A DNA stretch of 64,000 nt from Parerythrobacter lacustris (GCF_024626475.1 NZ_JANKHH010000001.1:248001-312000); one strand, 5' to 3'. Counted from the first letter of the stretch, positions 20,443 through 29,070 are shown. A program made the numbers and translations. The notes: generated by a model not told the origin, from the letters alone.

Positions 20443-20853
20443 TCAGGCCTCCTCTTTGGCAGGCTTGGTGTAGGGTACGAATTCGTCGAGAACCAGCACC
20501 GGGCCGCCCATCAGGCTGGTCCGGTCGCGCATCTCGACCTGGTCGAGCTCGCACAGGCTGCTGGTGAACTGGCGGAAGACCGGCACATCCCATTCGTCGA
20601 GGAACTGCGCATTGCGCGGTCGATTGACGTAGAGCGTCCGCCCGTCACGGAAGACCAGCGCGGTGCTGTCGATGACCCGCAGGCCATCGCGTTGTCCTGC
20701 GCGGAGACACCTGACGGGCTCACCCGCAACGCGGCCTGCAAGAAGCTCGGCCAGTTCGAGTTCGCCGGCGCTGGGTTTGTCGGCAGTTTCGTCGGCGATC
20801 GCAGGCGCGGCCAGCAGGGTCGCGGCGATGGCCAAGGGGAGTGCGTGTTTCAT
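20443..20853 (-). CDS. Hypothetical secreted protein, tandem paralogue
   Basis: 136 residues from MKHALPLAIAATLLAAPAIA, a signal peptide. The mature part repeats the GRVAGEPVRCL...IDSTALVF...TLYVNRPRN pattern of the downstream gene three bases away, with the second cysteine in SSLCELD. This small family appears in sphingomonads without a known role. It follows tldD by 67 bases on the same strand and might be read from the same transcript. Confidence 0.8.
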   Translation of the reverse strand: MKHALPLAIAATLLAAPAIADETADKPSAGELELAELLAGRVAGEPVRCLRAGQRDGLRVIDSTALVFRDGRTLYVNRPRNAQFLDEWDVPVFRQFTSSLCELDQVEMRDRTSLMGGPVLVLDEFVPYTKPAKEEA

Positions 20854-20920
20854 GGCGATACTCCTGTTGATCGAAGCATAGCACAGCGCGATGAATTTCG
20901 CCTGACTCGATTGTGCCGGG

Positions 20921-22342
20921 TCAGGCCGTCCCCCCAATGGTCAGCCCGCCGACCAGCAGCGTCGGCTGGCCCACACCTGCAGGTACGCTCTGGCCGCCCT
21001 TGCCGCATACGCCGACTCCTTCGTCGAGCGCCATGTCGTTGCCGATCCCCTCGACCTTGGTCAGCACGCTGGGACCGTCGCCGATCAGCGTCGCGCCCTT
21101 GATCGGCGCGCCGAGCCTCCCGTCCTCGACCAGATATGCCTCGGTGCAGGAGAAGGTGAAGCGTCCGGAGACGATATCGACCTGCCCGCCGCCGAAGCTC
21201 TTGGCGAAGATGCCGCGCTTCATGCGGGAGAGGAGCCCGGCCGGATCTTCCGCTCCGCCGCGCATGAAAGTGTTGGTCATCCTTGGCATCGGCGCATGCT
21301 GGTAGCTCTGGCGGCGCCCGTTGCCGGTGGGTGCCACGCCCATCAGCCGCGCATTGAGCCGGTCCTGCATGTATCCTTTGAGGATACCGTCCTCGATCAG
21401 CACGGTCTCACCGGTGGGCGTGCCTTCGTCGTCGATGCTGAGCGAGCCGCGCCGGTCGGCCAGGCTGCCGTCGTCGACCACGGTCACGCCGGGAGCGGCG
21501 ACTCGCTCGCCGATCCGGCCCGAGAAGGCGCTGGTGCCCTTGCGGTTGAAATCGCCTTCCAGCCCATGGCCGACCGCTTCGTGGAGCAGCACGCCGGGCC
21601 AGCCGGGACCGAGCAGCACCGGCATTTCGCCCGCTGGCGCATCGACGCTGTCGAGATTGACCAGCGCCTGGCGCACCGCCTCGTCGATCGCGCGTTGCCA
21701 TGCACCTTCGTCGAACAGCCGGTCGTAGAGATAGCGCCCGCCGAACCCGAAACTGCCCGTCTCCCGCCGCCCGCCCGCTTCGGCGACGATCGAAACGTTG
21801 AGCCGCACCAGCGGGCGGATGTCGGTCGCGACGAAGCCGTCGGGCCGGACGATCTCGACCACGCTCCAGCTGCCGAGCAGCGAAGCGGAAACCTGCGCCA
21901 CGCGCGGGTCCTTCGCCCGCGCGATCGCATCGATCCGCTGCAACAGCGCGACCTTTTCCTCGAAGGATACCAGGTCGAGCGGGCTGGCGTCGGTGTAGAG
22001 ATGGCGGTTGCTCTTGAGCGGGGGCGCGGGTTTCGTCCCCTGCGCCGGGTCGAGCAGCCGCAGCGTCTCGCCCGCCCGGCGGATGGCCTTTTCGCTGATT
22101 TCGTTGGCATGGGCGAAACCGGTCATTTCGCCCGACACGCCGCGCAGGCCGAAGCCCGAATCACGCGCATAATCCGCCGCCTTCAGCCGCCCGTCGTCGA
22201 ACACGAAGCTCTCGCTCGCGCTGTGCTGGAGGTACAGCTCGCCATCGTCGCAACGGGTCAAGATGTCGGCGGTGATGCGCTGGGCATCCTCGGGTGAAAG
22301 TGTCTCGCCGTATAGCAGCGCGCGGGGATCGGTCGGGGTCAT
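20921..22342 (-). CDS. tldD: Metalloprotease TldD
   Basis: 473 residues, the normal length. The metal site HEAVGHGLEGDF carries the HExxxH motif of the U62 family, and the C-terminus has the conserved GVCGKGGQSVPAGVGQPTLLVGGLTIGG. TldD forms a heterodimer with TldE/PmbA and degrades unfolded peptides; the pair matures microcins and some RiPPs. The partner gene is not in the window. It lies behind the CHCC zinc-finger gene, with a 33-base gap. Confidence 0.95.
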   Translation of the reverse strand: MTPTDPRALLYGETLSPEDAQRITADILTRCDDGELYLQHSASESFVFDDGRLKAADYARDSGFGLRGVSGEMTGFAHANEISEKAIRRAGETLRLLDPAQGTKPAPPLKSNRHLYTDASPLDLVSFEEKVALLQRIDAIARAKDPRVAQVSASLLGSWSVVEIVRPDGFVATDIRPLVRLNVSIVAEAGGRRETGSFGFGGRYLYDRLFDEGAWQRAIDEAVRQALVNLDSVDAPAGEMPVLLGPGWPGVLLHEAVGHGLEGDFNRKGTSAFSGRIGERVAAPGVTVVDDGSLADRRGSLSIDDEGTPTGETVLIEDGILKGYMQDRLNARLMGVAPTGNGRRQSYQHAPMPRMTNTFMRGGAEDPAGLLSRMKRGIFAKSFGGGQVDIVSGRFTFSCTEAYLVEDGRLGAPIKGATLIGDGPSVLTKVEGIGNDMALDEGVGVCGKGGQSVPAGVGQPTLLVGGLTIGGTA

Positions 22343-22375
22343 CGCCCCGACTATAGGGCCTGGAACCGGCGAATC

Positions 22376-22636
22376 CTAGCGGTGGCCCGGATCGGCACCT
22401 GCGGATATGTCGGACAGGCTGGCCTGGTCGGCCCCGTCGGCCGGCCCGTCTGCGAGGACGAAGCGCCGATCGCAATAGCCGCAGTCGACATAGCCATGCT
22501 CGTCGATCTCGAGATAGACCTTCGGATGGCCGAGCGCCGCCGGGCGGTAGTTGGCGCCGGTGCGGATATCCGTCGCCCCGTCGCAGCTGACGCGGCGGGC
22601 GGCGACCTTGACGGTTTCGGGCGGTGCGATGCTCAT
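22376..22636 (-). CDS. CHCC-type zinc-finger protein (NDUFS6/zf-CHCC-like)
   Basis: 86 residues from MSIAPPETVKV. The segment RVSCDGATDI...LGHPKVYLEIDEHGYVDCGYCDRRFVL has the C-H-C-C zinc ligands and the HPKVYLEI..G.V.CGYCD..F signature shared with the mitochondrial complex I subunit NDUFS6. In alphaproteobacteria such proteins are small accessory subunits of, or factors for, NADH dehydrogenase. The acidic C-terminal tail is not conserved in the family. It is divergent from the ABC ATPase gene with 112 bases between them. Confidence 0.85.
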   Translation of the reverse strand: MSIAPPETVKVAARRVSCDGATDIRTGANYRPAALGHPKVYLEIDEHGYVDCGYCDRRFVLADGPADGADQASLSDISAGADPGHR

Positions 22637-22748
22637 GCCACCGCCGATAGAGCCAAGCCGGGGGATTCGCAACGTCGGGTGAAACAGTCGTGCTACCAGC
22701 CCGAACATCCCCTTTGCACCCGGGCGCTAACACCCTATCGCATTACGC

Positions 22749-23684
22749 ATGACCCAGCCGCCCGCCATCCGCATCGACAATGTCGTCAAACGCTATGCCG
22801 GGGTGAAGGGCGGCGAGGGCAAGCTGGCGCTCAAAGGTGTGAGCTTCGATGTCCCGCAGGGCGGCATCTTCGGTCTGCTCGGCCCCAATGGCGCGGGCAA
22901 GTCGACGCTGATCAACATCCTTGCAGGGCTCGTCACCAAGACCTCGGGCAGTGCGGAGATCTGGGGCTTCGACATCGACGAACAGCCCCGCAACGCCAAG
23001 CGGTCGATCGGCATCGTCCCGCAGGAAATCGTGTTCGATCCCTTCTTCACCCCGTTCGAGGTGCTGGAAAACCACGGCGGGTTCTACGGCATTCCGAAGG
23101 CCGAACGCCGGAGCGAGGAACTGCTCGCCGCGGTCCATCTGTCGGACAAGCGCGACGCTTATGCCCGGACCCTGTCGGGCGGGATGAAGCGCCGCCTGCT
23201 GATCGCCAAGGCGATGGTCCACTCGCCGCCGATCCTCGTGCTCGACGAACCGACCGCCGGGGTCGACGTCGAGCTGCGCGGCCAATTGTGGGAGCTGGTG
23301 CGCAAGCTCAACGGCGAGGGGGTGACGGTAGTGCTGACCACCCACTATCTCGAGGAAGCCGAGGAGCTGTGCGACGAGATCGCGATCATCAACCACGGCG
23401 AGCTGATCGCGCACAAGCCGACCCGCGAACTGGTCGGCATGGCGCGCGAGAAGATCGTCCGCGTGTCAGTCGACAAGGATCTCGCAGGCCCGATCATGGA
23501 GCAGGGCTTCGCCAAGGCCGAAGTGATCGAGCCGCGCACGCTCGAAATTACCTACAACCGCGACACCATGAGCGCGGGCCAGGTGCTGGGCGTGGTCCAG
23601 CAGCACGGCTACGGGATCGAGGATGTGACGACCCGCGAACCTGACCTGGAAGATGTGTTCGTCCAGCTGACCGGGGCGGGGTGA
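22749..23684 (+). CDS. ABC transporter ATP-binding protein (ABC-2 type)
   Basis: 311 residues. Walker A is GPNGAGKST (45-53), the Q loop is in GIVPQEIVF, the signature is LSGGMKRR, Walker B is ILVLDEPTAGVD and the switch histidine is in TTHYLEEAEEL. The C-terminal extension is typical of ATPases that serve ABC-2 permeases (DrrA/CcmA/NatA-like). No permease gene is adjacent: the next genes are a toxin-antitoxin pair, which may have been inserted between the ATPase and its permease. Confidence 0.92.
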   Translation: MTQPPAIRIDNVVKRYAGVKGGEGKLALKGVSFDVPQGGIFGLLGPNGAGKSTLINILAGLVTKTSGSAEIWGFDIDEQPRNAKRSIGIVPQEIVFDPFFTPFEVLENHGGFYGIPKAERRSEELLAAVHLSDKRDAYARTLSGGMKRRLLIAKAMVHSPPILVLDEPTAGVDVELRGQLWELVRKLNGEGVTVVLTTHYLEEAEELCDEIAIINHGELIAHKPTRELVGMAREKIVRVSVDKDLAGPIMEQGFAKAEVIEPRTLEITYNRDTMSAGQVLGVVQQHGYGIEDVTTREPDLEDVFVQLTGAG

Positions 23685-23695
23685 TTATTCCCAAC

Positions 23696-23722
23696 TTGTA
23701 GCGATCTGCAGATCTGTATATT
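23696..23722 (+). promoter_or_regulatory. Promoter-like region with 12-base palindrome GATCTGCAGATC
   Basis: TTGTAG (23696-23701) and TATATT (23717-23722) are 15 bases apart, and the perfect palindrome GATCTGCAGATC (23703-23714) fills the space between them. The AT-rich gap precedes the AbrB-type antitoxin, so this is a plausible autorepressed promoter for the module. The spacing is shorter than optimal. Confidence 0.45.
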
Positions 23723-23755
23723 AGTCAAAATGTGTAGAGAAATGCGGAGTTGCCG

Positions 23756-24010
23756 ATGAATATGCAGCGAGGACGGCTTGTCAGTGGTGGGCGGCTTCAA
23801 GTCCCAGCGGAAATGCGCCGGGCGCTCGAACTTCAGGACGGTGACGAAGTCCGTATGGAGATCGTCGATGGTGAATTGCGCGTTATCCCATTTCGCGAGG
23901 TGATCAGGCGGGTGCAGGAACAGTTCCGGCGTGACGCCCCGCGCGGCGTGTCGCACGTCGACGACTTCATTGCCGAGCGCCGCGCCGAGGCGGAGAGGGA
24001 ACTGGGTTGA
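23756..24010 (+). CDS. Antitoxin, AbrB/MazE/SpoVT (swapped-hairpin) family
   Basis: 84 residues from the ATG at 23756, with CGGAG six bases before it. The N-terminal half GRLVSGGRLQVPAEMRRALELQDGDEVRMEIVDGELRVIP is a complete AbrB-type DNA-binding hairpin. The charged C-terminal half (REVIRRVQEQFRR...ERRAEAEREL) would bind and mask the toxin. It overlaps the PIN gene at TTGA. This is the second toxin-antitoxin module in the window and belongs to a different antitoxin class from the one at 11486. Confidence 0.88.
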   Translation: MNMQRGRLVSGGRLQVPAEMRRALELQDGDEVRMEIVDGELRVIPFREVIRRVQEQFRRDAPRGVSHVDDFIAERRAEAERELG

Positions 24011-24399
24011 ACACGCCAGTCGCGGGCGTTCTCGACGCATCGGCGTTGCTTGCCGTTGTGCTGCGCGAGATTGACGACCAGCAAGCCGAACGATGGCTGC
24101 ATCGGGCGAGCATGAGCGCGGTCAACCTGTCCGAAGTCGTCGCCCGGCTGTCGGACCTCGATTACGCGCCTGACATGATCGCCGATGGTCTGGCGGAGTT
24201 CGACCTCGACATTCATCCGTTCGACGCCGCCCAGGCCGAGCGCGCTGGCCGATTACGTGCGGCAACCCGCCATCGCGGGCTCTCGCTCGGCGACCGCGCT
24301 TGCCTCGCTCTCGCTGCAGAGCTCGGCCGGCCGGCCATCACCGCCGACCGCGCATGGGCCGAGTTCGATCTCGGCATTTCGATCGAGGTGATCCGCTGA
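24007..24399 (+). CDS. Toxin, PIN-domain ribonuclease (VapC family)
   Basis: 130 residues from a TTG that overlaps the antitoxin stop. The four PIN acids are visible: VLDASALLAV (D10), NLSEVVARL (E43), SLGDRACLALA and ITADRAW near the C-terminus. GLSLGDRACLALA is the typical VapC/FitB helix. As an Mg-dependent RNase it should be neutralised by the AbrB-type partner. One base separates its stop from the nadB start, so read-through into nadB is possible. Confidence 0.9.
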   Translation: MNTPVAGVLDASALLAVVLREIDDQQAERWLHRASMSAVNLSEVVARLSDLDYAPDMIADGLAEFDLDIHPFDAAQAERAGRLRAATRHRGLSLGDRACLALAAELGRPAITADRAWAEFDLGISIEVIR

Positions 24400-24400
24400 C

Positions 24401-25978
24401 ATGACCCACGACGTCCTCATCATAGGGTCGGGTGCCGCCGGGCTCACCGCTGCACTGGCGCTGGCCGAAACGAAGAAAGTGCTCGTTCTCGCCAAGGGGT
24501 CGCTCACCGGCGGTTCGACCGCCTGGGCGCAGGGCGGAATCGCCGCGGTGCTCGATGCGGGCGATACCTTTGACGACCATATCCGCGACACCATGGTGGC
24601 AGGCGCGGGGCTCAACCGGCGCGAAACCGTGGAGTTCGTGATCGAGCGCGCGCCGCGCAGCATCGAACGGCTGGTCGAGCTGGGCGTGCCGTTCAACCAG
24701 CAGTCGGGCGATCTCCACCTCACCCGCGAGGGCGGGCACAGCCACCGCCGGATCGTCCATGTCGACGATGCGACCGGCTGGGCGGTGCAGGAGGCGCTGC
24801 TCAATGCGGCGCAGGCCAACCCGAACATCACAATGCTGCCCGGGCGCAGCTGTATCGACCTGATCACCGGGCGGCATGGCGAAAAATTCTCCGGCGAGGG
24901 GCGCGTATGGGGCGTCTACGCGCTCGACGAAGCGACCGGTACGGTCGAGAAACACCTTGCCAAGGCGACCATCATGGCGGCGGGCGGCGCAGGCCGCGTG
25001 TACCTCTTCTCCACCGCGCCGCGCGGCGCGACGGGGGACGGGATCGCGATGGCCTGGCGCGCGGGCTGCCGGGTCTCCAACATGGAGATGATGCAGTTCC
25101 ACCCGACCTGCCTGTATAATCTCGACGTCAAGAACTTCCTGATCACCGAGGCGGTGCGCGGCGAGGGCGGGCATCTCCTCCACCCCGAAACCGGGCATCG
25201 CTACATGGCGGATTACGATCCGGAACGGATGGAGCTCGCCCCGCGCGATATCGTCGCCCGCGCCAACGACGACCAGATCAAGCGCTACGGCCTCGACTAT
25301 GTCCATCTCGACATCAGCCACCAGCCGCCGGAATTCGTGAAGGGCCACTTCCCGACGATCTACGACAAGCTGCTCGGCCTCGGGATCGACATGACCAGGC
25401 AGCCGATCCCGGTGGTGCCCGCGCAGCATTACACCTGCGGCGGGATCCTCACCGGGCTCGACGCGCGGACCGACCTGCCCGGGCTGTGGGCAGCGGGCGA
25501 ATGCACCGAGAGCGGCTTGCACGGGGCCAACCGCCTCGCCTCCAATTCGCTGCTTGAATGTTTCGTCTTCGGCGAAGCGGCAGCGCAGGACATCCTCGCG
25601 CACTGGGATGAACTGTCCGACCCGCCCGCGATCCGCGACTGGGACGAAAGCCGGGTGACCGACTCCGACGAGGAAGTGGTGATCAAGCAGAACTGGACTG
25701 AGATTCGCCGTTTCATGTGGAACTATGTCGGCATCGTGCGCACCACCAAGCGGCTCGAACGCGCGGCGCACCGGATCAAGCTGCTGCGCGAAGAGGTCGA
25801 CGACTATTACGGCCACTTCCGCGTCACCACCGACCTGATCGAACTGCGCAACCTGCTGCAATCGGCCGAGCTGATCGTGAAAAGCGCGCTCGCCCGCCGC
25901 GAAAGCCGCGGGCTGCACTTCACCCTCGACTATCCCGAGACGCTGCCGGAGGCGCGGGATACCGTGCTGGTGCCATGA
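24401..25978 (+). CDS. nadB: L-aspartate oxidase
   Basis: 525 residues. The FAD Rossmann motif GSGAAG is at 9-14, followed by the succinate-dehydrogenase-like GSTAWAQGGIAAV loop, the active-site region HSHRRIVHVDDATG, and ESGLHGANRLASNSLLECFVFG near residue 370. The enzyme oxidises L-aspartate to iminoaspartate, the first step of de novo NAD synthesis. nadA and nadC, which often follow it, are absent here. Its start is one base behind the PIN toxin gene and its stop overlaps the next gene by ATGA. Confidence 0.96.
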   Translation: MTHDVLIIGSGAAGLTAALALAETKKVLVLAKGSLTGGSTAWAQGGIAAVLDAGDTFDDHIRDTMVAGAGLNRRETVEFVIERAPRSIERLVELGVPFNQQSGDLHLTREGGHSHRRIVHVDDATGWAVQEALLNAAQANPNITMLPGRSCIDLITGRHGEKFSGEGRVWGVYALDEATGTVEKHLAKATIMAAGGAGRVYLFSTAPRGATGDGIAMAWRAGCRVSNMEMMQFHPTCLYNLDVKNFLITEAVRGEGGHLLHPETGHRYMADYDPERMELAPRDIVARANDDQIKRYGLDYVHLDISHQPPEFVKGHFPTIYDKLLGLGIDMTRQPIPVVPAQHYTCGGILTGLDARTDLPGLWAAGECTESGLHGANRLASNSLLECFVFGEAAAQDILAHWDELSDPPAIRDWDESRVTDSDEEVVIKQNWTEIRRFMWNYVGIVRTTKRLERAAHRIKLLREEVDDYYGHFRVTTDLIELRNLLQSAELIVKSALARRESRGLHFTLDYPETLPEARDTVLVP

Positions 25979-26958
25979 TGATGCGCATTGCGCCATTGCT
26001 GCTGCTGGCCGGTTCGCTCGCTGTTGCGCCGGTTGCTGCGCAGGATCCCGCCCCCTCCGAAAACGAAATCGTCGTCACCGCGCAGAACTCGGGCGCGCCG
26101 ATGTGGACTATTGATACGCCCAAGGGCACCATCGTGATGGTCGGCGAGATCAAGGCGGTGCCCAAGGCGACGCCGTGGTTTCCCGAGCGGCTCGAGCGTG
26201 CGACCGCCGGGGCGCAGCGGGTGATCCTGGGGCTCAAGCCCAAGGTCTCTCCCGGCGACGTGTTCCGGATCATCTTCGCCGGGGGAAAGATCACCAAGCT
26301 GCCCAAGGACACCGAGGCTTCCGACCATCTCTCGGAAGCCCAGCGCGCGCGGCTCGAGGGGTTCGAGCAGGAATATGACCAGGATTATTCGCGCAGGAGC
26401 TTCCTGATGACGTCGTTCGACCTGCTGTCGCGGCGGCTGGGCTTCGCGAAGGATACCGGCAAGGACGCGTCCGACATCGTCGAGCGCGCCGCGCGCCGCG
26501 CCGATGTGCCGAGCGAGCCGGTCGGCACGCTGCGCGGCGAGGACCTGCTCGACAATCTCGCCGAGGCTCCGCCCGCCGCGCATCTGCCGTGCCTCGATGC
26601 CGCGATGGACGCGACCGAGGCGGGGCCGGACATCGTCCTCCAGCGCGGCGAGGCGTGGCGCAGCTTCGACATTCCCGCGCTGATGGACAACCCGCTGGAG
26701 GTGGCGCTGGGGCGCTGCTGGCCGTGGGCCGACCAGCAGGTCGGCGGCGAGATTCGTACCCAATGGGTCGAGGCGATCGACCGCGCGGCGGGCGAGGACG
26801 GGGTGACCCTCGCGGTGGTCCCGCTCAGGGTGCTGGCGGAAGAGGACGGCGTGCTCGATCTGCTGGTGCGCCGGGGCTTCGACATCCGCGGGCCGGAGTG
26901 GCGCGCTGCCGAGACTCCAGCGTCCGAACCGTCACCCGGCACAGGGGCCAGAGATTAG
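25975..26958 (+). CDS. TraB/GumN-like exported protein
   Basis: 327 residues; the start is one of three consecutive ATGs at 25975-25983. MRIAPLLLLAGSLAVAPVAAQ is a signal peptide. The body has the length and layout of the TraB/GumN family (an N-terminal strand pair, IVMVGEIKAVPKATPWFP, and a C-terminal GVLDLLVRRGFDIRG), but the family histidine of GTIH is replaced here by GEIK, so any tiki-type protease activity may be lost. Its coupling to nadB by ATGA looks structural rather than functional. Confidence 0.65.
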   Translation: MMMRIAPLLLLAGSLAVAPVAAQDPAPSENEIVVTAQNSGAPMWTIDTPKGTIVMVGEIKAVPKATPWFPERLERATAGAQRVILGLKPKVSPGDVFRIIFAGGKITKLPKDTEASDHLSEAQRARLEGFEQEYDQDYSRRSFLMTSFDLLSRRLGFAKDTGKDASDIVERAARRADVPSEPVGTLRGEDLLDNLAEAPPAAHLPCLDAAMDATEAGPDIVLQRGEAWRSFDIPALMDNPLEVALGRCWPWADQQVGGEIRTQWVEAIDRAAGEDGVTLAVVPLRVLAEEDGVLDLLVRRGFDIRGPEWRAAETPASEPSPGTGARD

Positions 26959-27013
26959 CCGACGGTATCGCCTTCAGACACCCCCCACCTCCCCCTGCCT
27001 TCCATCTCCCTTG

Positions 27014-27137
27014 TCATTCCCGCGAAGGCGGGAATCCATGGGCTGAGGGTCCACCCTGGATCCCCGCTTCGCGGGGATGACAATGAGGGGAGGAAGGGGT
27101 GACAACGCGCGACAACCACAATTCGCGGGGATGACAA
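27014..27137. repeat. Intergenic palindromic repeat, REP-like, copies 2 and 3
   Basis: The 262-base gap before the hydrolase holds a pair of inverted units (GTCATTCCCGCGAAGGCGGG at 27014 and CCCCGCTTCGCGGGGATGACA at 27063-27083) and a lone half-unit at 27117-27137 (ATTCGCGGGGATGACA). They are the same family as the element at 15983. The remainder of the gap shows no gene. Confidence 0.75.
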
Positions 27138-27220
27138 ACGGTGGAGAATGTCCAACAACGGTCACACACCGTGTCTGCCATGAACCCGGTCGACAAGAAA
27201 TAGACACCCGAGGAGAGACC

Positions 27221-28117
27221 ATGCCCGCAACCACCGCCAACTCAATCACCATCCATTACGACGACCACGGCGACCCGTCGCATCCGGTCGTCCTGCTGGT
27301 CATGGGTCTCGGCGCGCAGATGACGCTGTGGCCGATGGAGCTGGTCGAGGCGCTGGTGGCGCGCGGCTTCCGCGTCATCCGCTACGACAACCGCGATATC
27401 GGGCTCAGCCACAAGTTCGACGGGGCGAAGCATCCGGGCATCCTCAAGATGGTAATCTGGAGCAAGCTCGGGCTGCGGATCAAGTCGCCCTATTCGCTAT
27501 CGGACATGGCGGCGGACGGGATCGGCCTGCTCGACGCGCTGGGGATCGATCGCGCGCATGTGGTCGGCGCGAGCATGGGCGGGATGATCGTCCAGACCAT
27601 GGCCATCGAACATCCCGAGCGGCTGCTGACCATGACCTCGATCATGTCCACCACCGGCCACCGCAAGCTGCCGCAGGCGACGCCCGAGGCGATGAAGGCG
27701 CTGACCACCCGCCCCAAGTCGATGGACGAGGAGGTGCTGGTCGCACACGGCATGCATCTGTGGCGCACCATCGGCAGCCCGGCCTATCCGCTGAGCGACG
27801 AACGCCTGCGCGCCGATGTGCTCGGCGCGATTCGCCGCAGCACCTATCCGCAAGGCCTGCCGCGCCAGCTTTCGGCGATCATCGCCGACGGCGACCGGCG
27901 CGAGCGGCTGAAGCGGGTTTCCACCCCGACGCTGGTGATCCACGGTGAGGACGACCCCCTCGTCCCGCTGCCCGGCGGCGAGGATACCGTAGCCCATATC
28001 CCCGGCGCGAAGCTCACAACCTTCCCCGGCATGGGCCACGACCTCCCGCTCGAACTGGCGGAGCCGATGGCCGACGCCATCGCGGAGCACGCGCGGGGGG
28101 CGGCGGTGGCGGCTTAG
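27221..28117 (+). CDS. Alpha/beta hydrolase
   Basis: 298 residues; AGGAGAGA lies seven bases before the ATG at 27221. The nucleophile elbow is GASMGG (Ser in VVGASMGGMI), the oxyanion region is LVMGLGAQ, the acid is in HGEDDPLVP and the histidine in PGMGHDLP, so the triad is complete. This type (RYDNRDIGLS after strand 4) is common as esterases or lactonases, but the natural substrate is unknown. No signal peptide. Confidence 0.88.
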   Translation: MPATTANSITIHYDDHGDPSHPVVLLVMGLGAQMTLWPMELVEALVARGFRVIRYDNRDIGLSHKFDGAKHPGILKMVIWSKLGLRIKSPYSLSDMAADGIGLLDALGIDRAHVVGASMGGMIVQTMAIEHPERLLTMTSIMSTTGHRKLPQATPEAMKALTTRPKSMDEEVLVAHGMHLWRTIGSPAYPLSDERLRADVLGAIRRSTYPQGLPRQLSAIIADGDRRERLKRVSTPTLVIHGEDDPLVPLPGGEDTVAHIPGAKLTTFPGMGHDLPLELAEPMADAIAEHARGAAVAA

Positions 28118-28139
28118 GGGGCGAGGTTGGTTGCCAAAG

Positions 28140-28272
28140 CCCTCTCCCCTTGCGGGAGAGGGTTGGGAGAGGGGTCCGGAGCTATGCTCCGGCCTGCACC
28201 GCCGCAGCACCCTCTCAACTCCGGCTAGTCAGCAAGCTGCCAAGCCTCCGTACCTCTCCCGCAAGGGGAGAG
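28140..28272. repeat. Cluster of short hairpin repeats (CTCTCCC family)
   Basis: Three hairpins lie in the 386-base gap after the hydrolase: CCCTCTCCCCTTGCGGGAGAG at 28140, CCGGAGC-TAT-GCTCCGG at 28176-28192, and CTCTCCCGCAAGGGGAGAG at 28254-28272. The first and third are inverted copies of one unit, so the whole is a 130-base composite element. CTCTCCC-type repeats are common between genes in high-GC proteobacteria. Downstream lie only a tRNA-like relic and AT-rich spacer. Confidence 0.65.
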
Positions 28273-28328
28273 AGGGAGCCATTGCCTTTGGGTCGAAAGC
28301 GGACGTTCTTAGGCTTCAATGTGAAGAA

Positions 28329-28423
28329 GCGAGGCAACGGGATTCGAACCCGCGCGGGTTCAACGAAACCCAGAGCACTCGCTCTCGGGTGGTGCCCGCA
28401 ATCAGCCACTCTGCCACACCTCT
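28329..28423 (-). pseudogene. Degenerate tRNA-Ser-like gene
   Basis: Read on the minus strand, the 95 bases give a D arm GCAGAGTGG..TTGC, a long variable arm (6 pairs, loop CGTT) and an intact T arm GCGGG-TTCGAAT-CCCGT, which is class II tRNA (Ser) architecture. The acceptor stem has only six usable pairs with an A-G mismatch at its end, no CCA is encoded, and the anticodon stem (GGCAC/GTGCT) closes a 13-base loop instead of 7. CGA can be found inside that loop. I judge it to be a decayed tRNA-Ser or attachment-site relic rather than a working gene. It borders the low-GC genes at 28504-29598. Confidence 0.5.
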
Positions 28424-28503
28424 GCGCAACGTTTGGCGATCAGGTGACGAGCTGTCACTTTCAGGCAATTTTTTGGGTGGAAAGTAAGCATCAACCTGTC
28501 GCC

Positions 28504-29070
28504 CTACTTTGCAATCTTCTCATTTCCAACGAAGCCAAACTCGATTCGATGTCTTAGAGACGCATAAGTTACTACTGATAGGAGGTTAAAATAATGGCCA
28601 TAGAGGTCCATTCCGGCCGCGCCCGCCGATTCAAAAAGAATAGCGCCTCCTGAAACACGTAGCGCCGACCCAGGCAGAAAGCCGGTATGCGCCTCAAGCG
28701 CCCGCGCGTAGCTTTCTAGCGAATCAAAGTCATCGCGGTCCGGGAAACCCTCCCACAATCCAGCTTCCGCTAGTCGGACCTCGTGCATCATAAGCATTTC
28801 CGGTCGGGCCAGCTCTGAAACGAAGTCGGTGTAAGCGGCGAACATCGCACTGTCTTCAAACCTGAGAATCTCGTAACCAGATGCTTCCTTAATGCATGCG
28901 AAGTTATCTGAGGTCGCCCCAGCGGCTGGAGCGATGACAATTTCTATGCTCTGAAGGTAATCGGCGTATCTGACAGTGACCCCACCAAGATTGAGGCCAC
29001 AGTCGAGCAATCTCTGCTCGATAACCCGCTCTTGCGACGGCAAAGGTTCGGGAGGTACGTCAATCATCAA
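28504..29070 (-). CDS. Hypothetical protein, low GC
   Basis: 188 residues with no recognised domain, signal peptide or membrane helix. Features that stand out are a hydrophobic EIVIAPAAGA stretch, a Tyr-rich middle (SGYEILRF, AAYTDFV), and an acidic DRDDFDSLESYARALEAHTGFL segment. Codons end in A or T far more often than in the flanking core genes. With the next gene it forms a short foreign-looking stretch beside the tRNA-like relic. Confidence 0.6.
   Translation of the reverse strand: MMIDVPPEPLPSQERVIEQRLLDCGLNLGGVTVRYADYLQSIEIVIAPAAGATSDNFACIKEASGYEILRFEDSAMFAAYTDFVSELARPEMLMMHEVRLAEAGLWEGFPDRDDFDSLESYARALEAHTGFLPGSALRVSGGAILFESAGAAGMDLYGHYFNLLSVVTYASLRHRIEFGFVGNEKIAK

Noticed and set aside
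24007-24010. GTG or ATG starts for the AbrB-partner PIN toxin further downstream.
   Set aside because: The TTG overlapping the antitoxin stop keeps the LDAS catalytic Asp at the usual distance from the N-terminus.
27014-28272. CRISPR array suggested by the repeated hairpins.
   Set aside because: The units are palindromic, inverted to one another and without regular spacers; no cas gene is near.
28329-28423. Working tRNA-Ser(CGA).
   Set aside because: The 13-base anticodon loop, mismatched acceptor end and missing CCA argue against it; it is annotated as degenerate.
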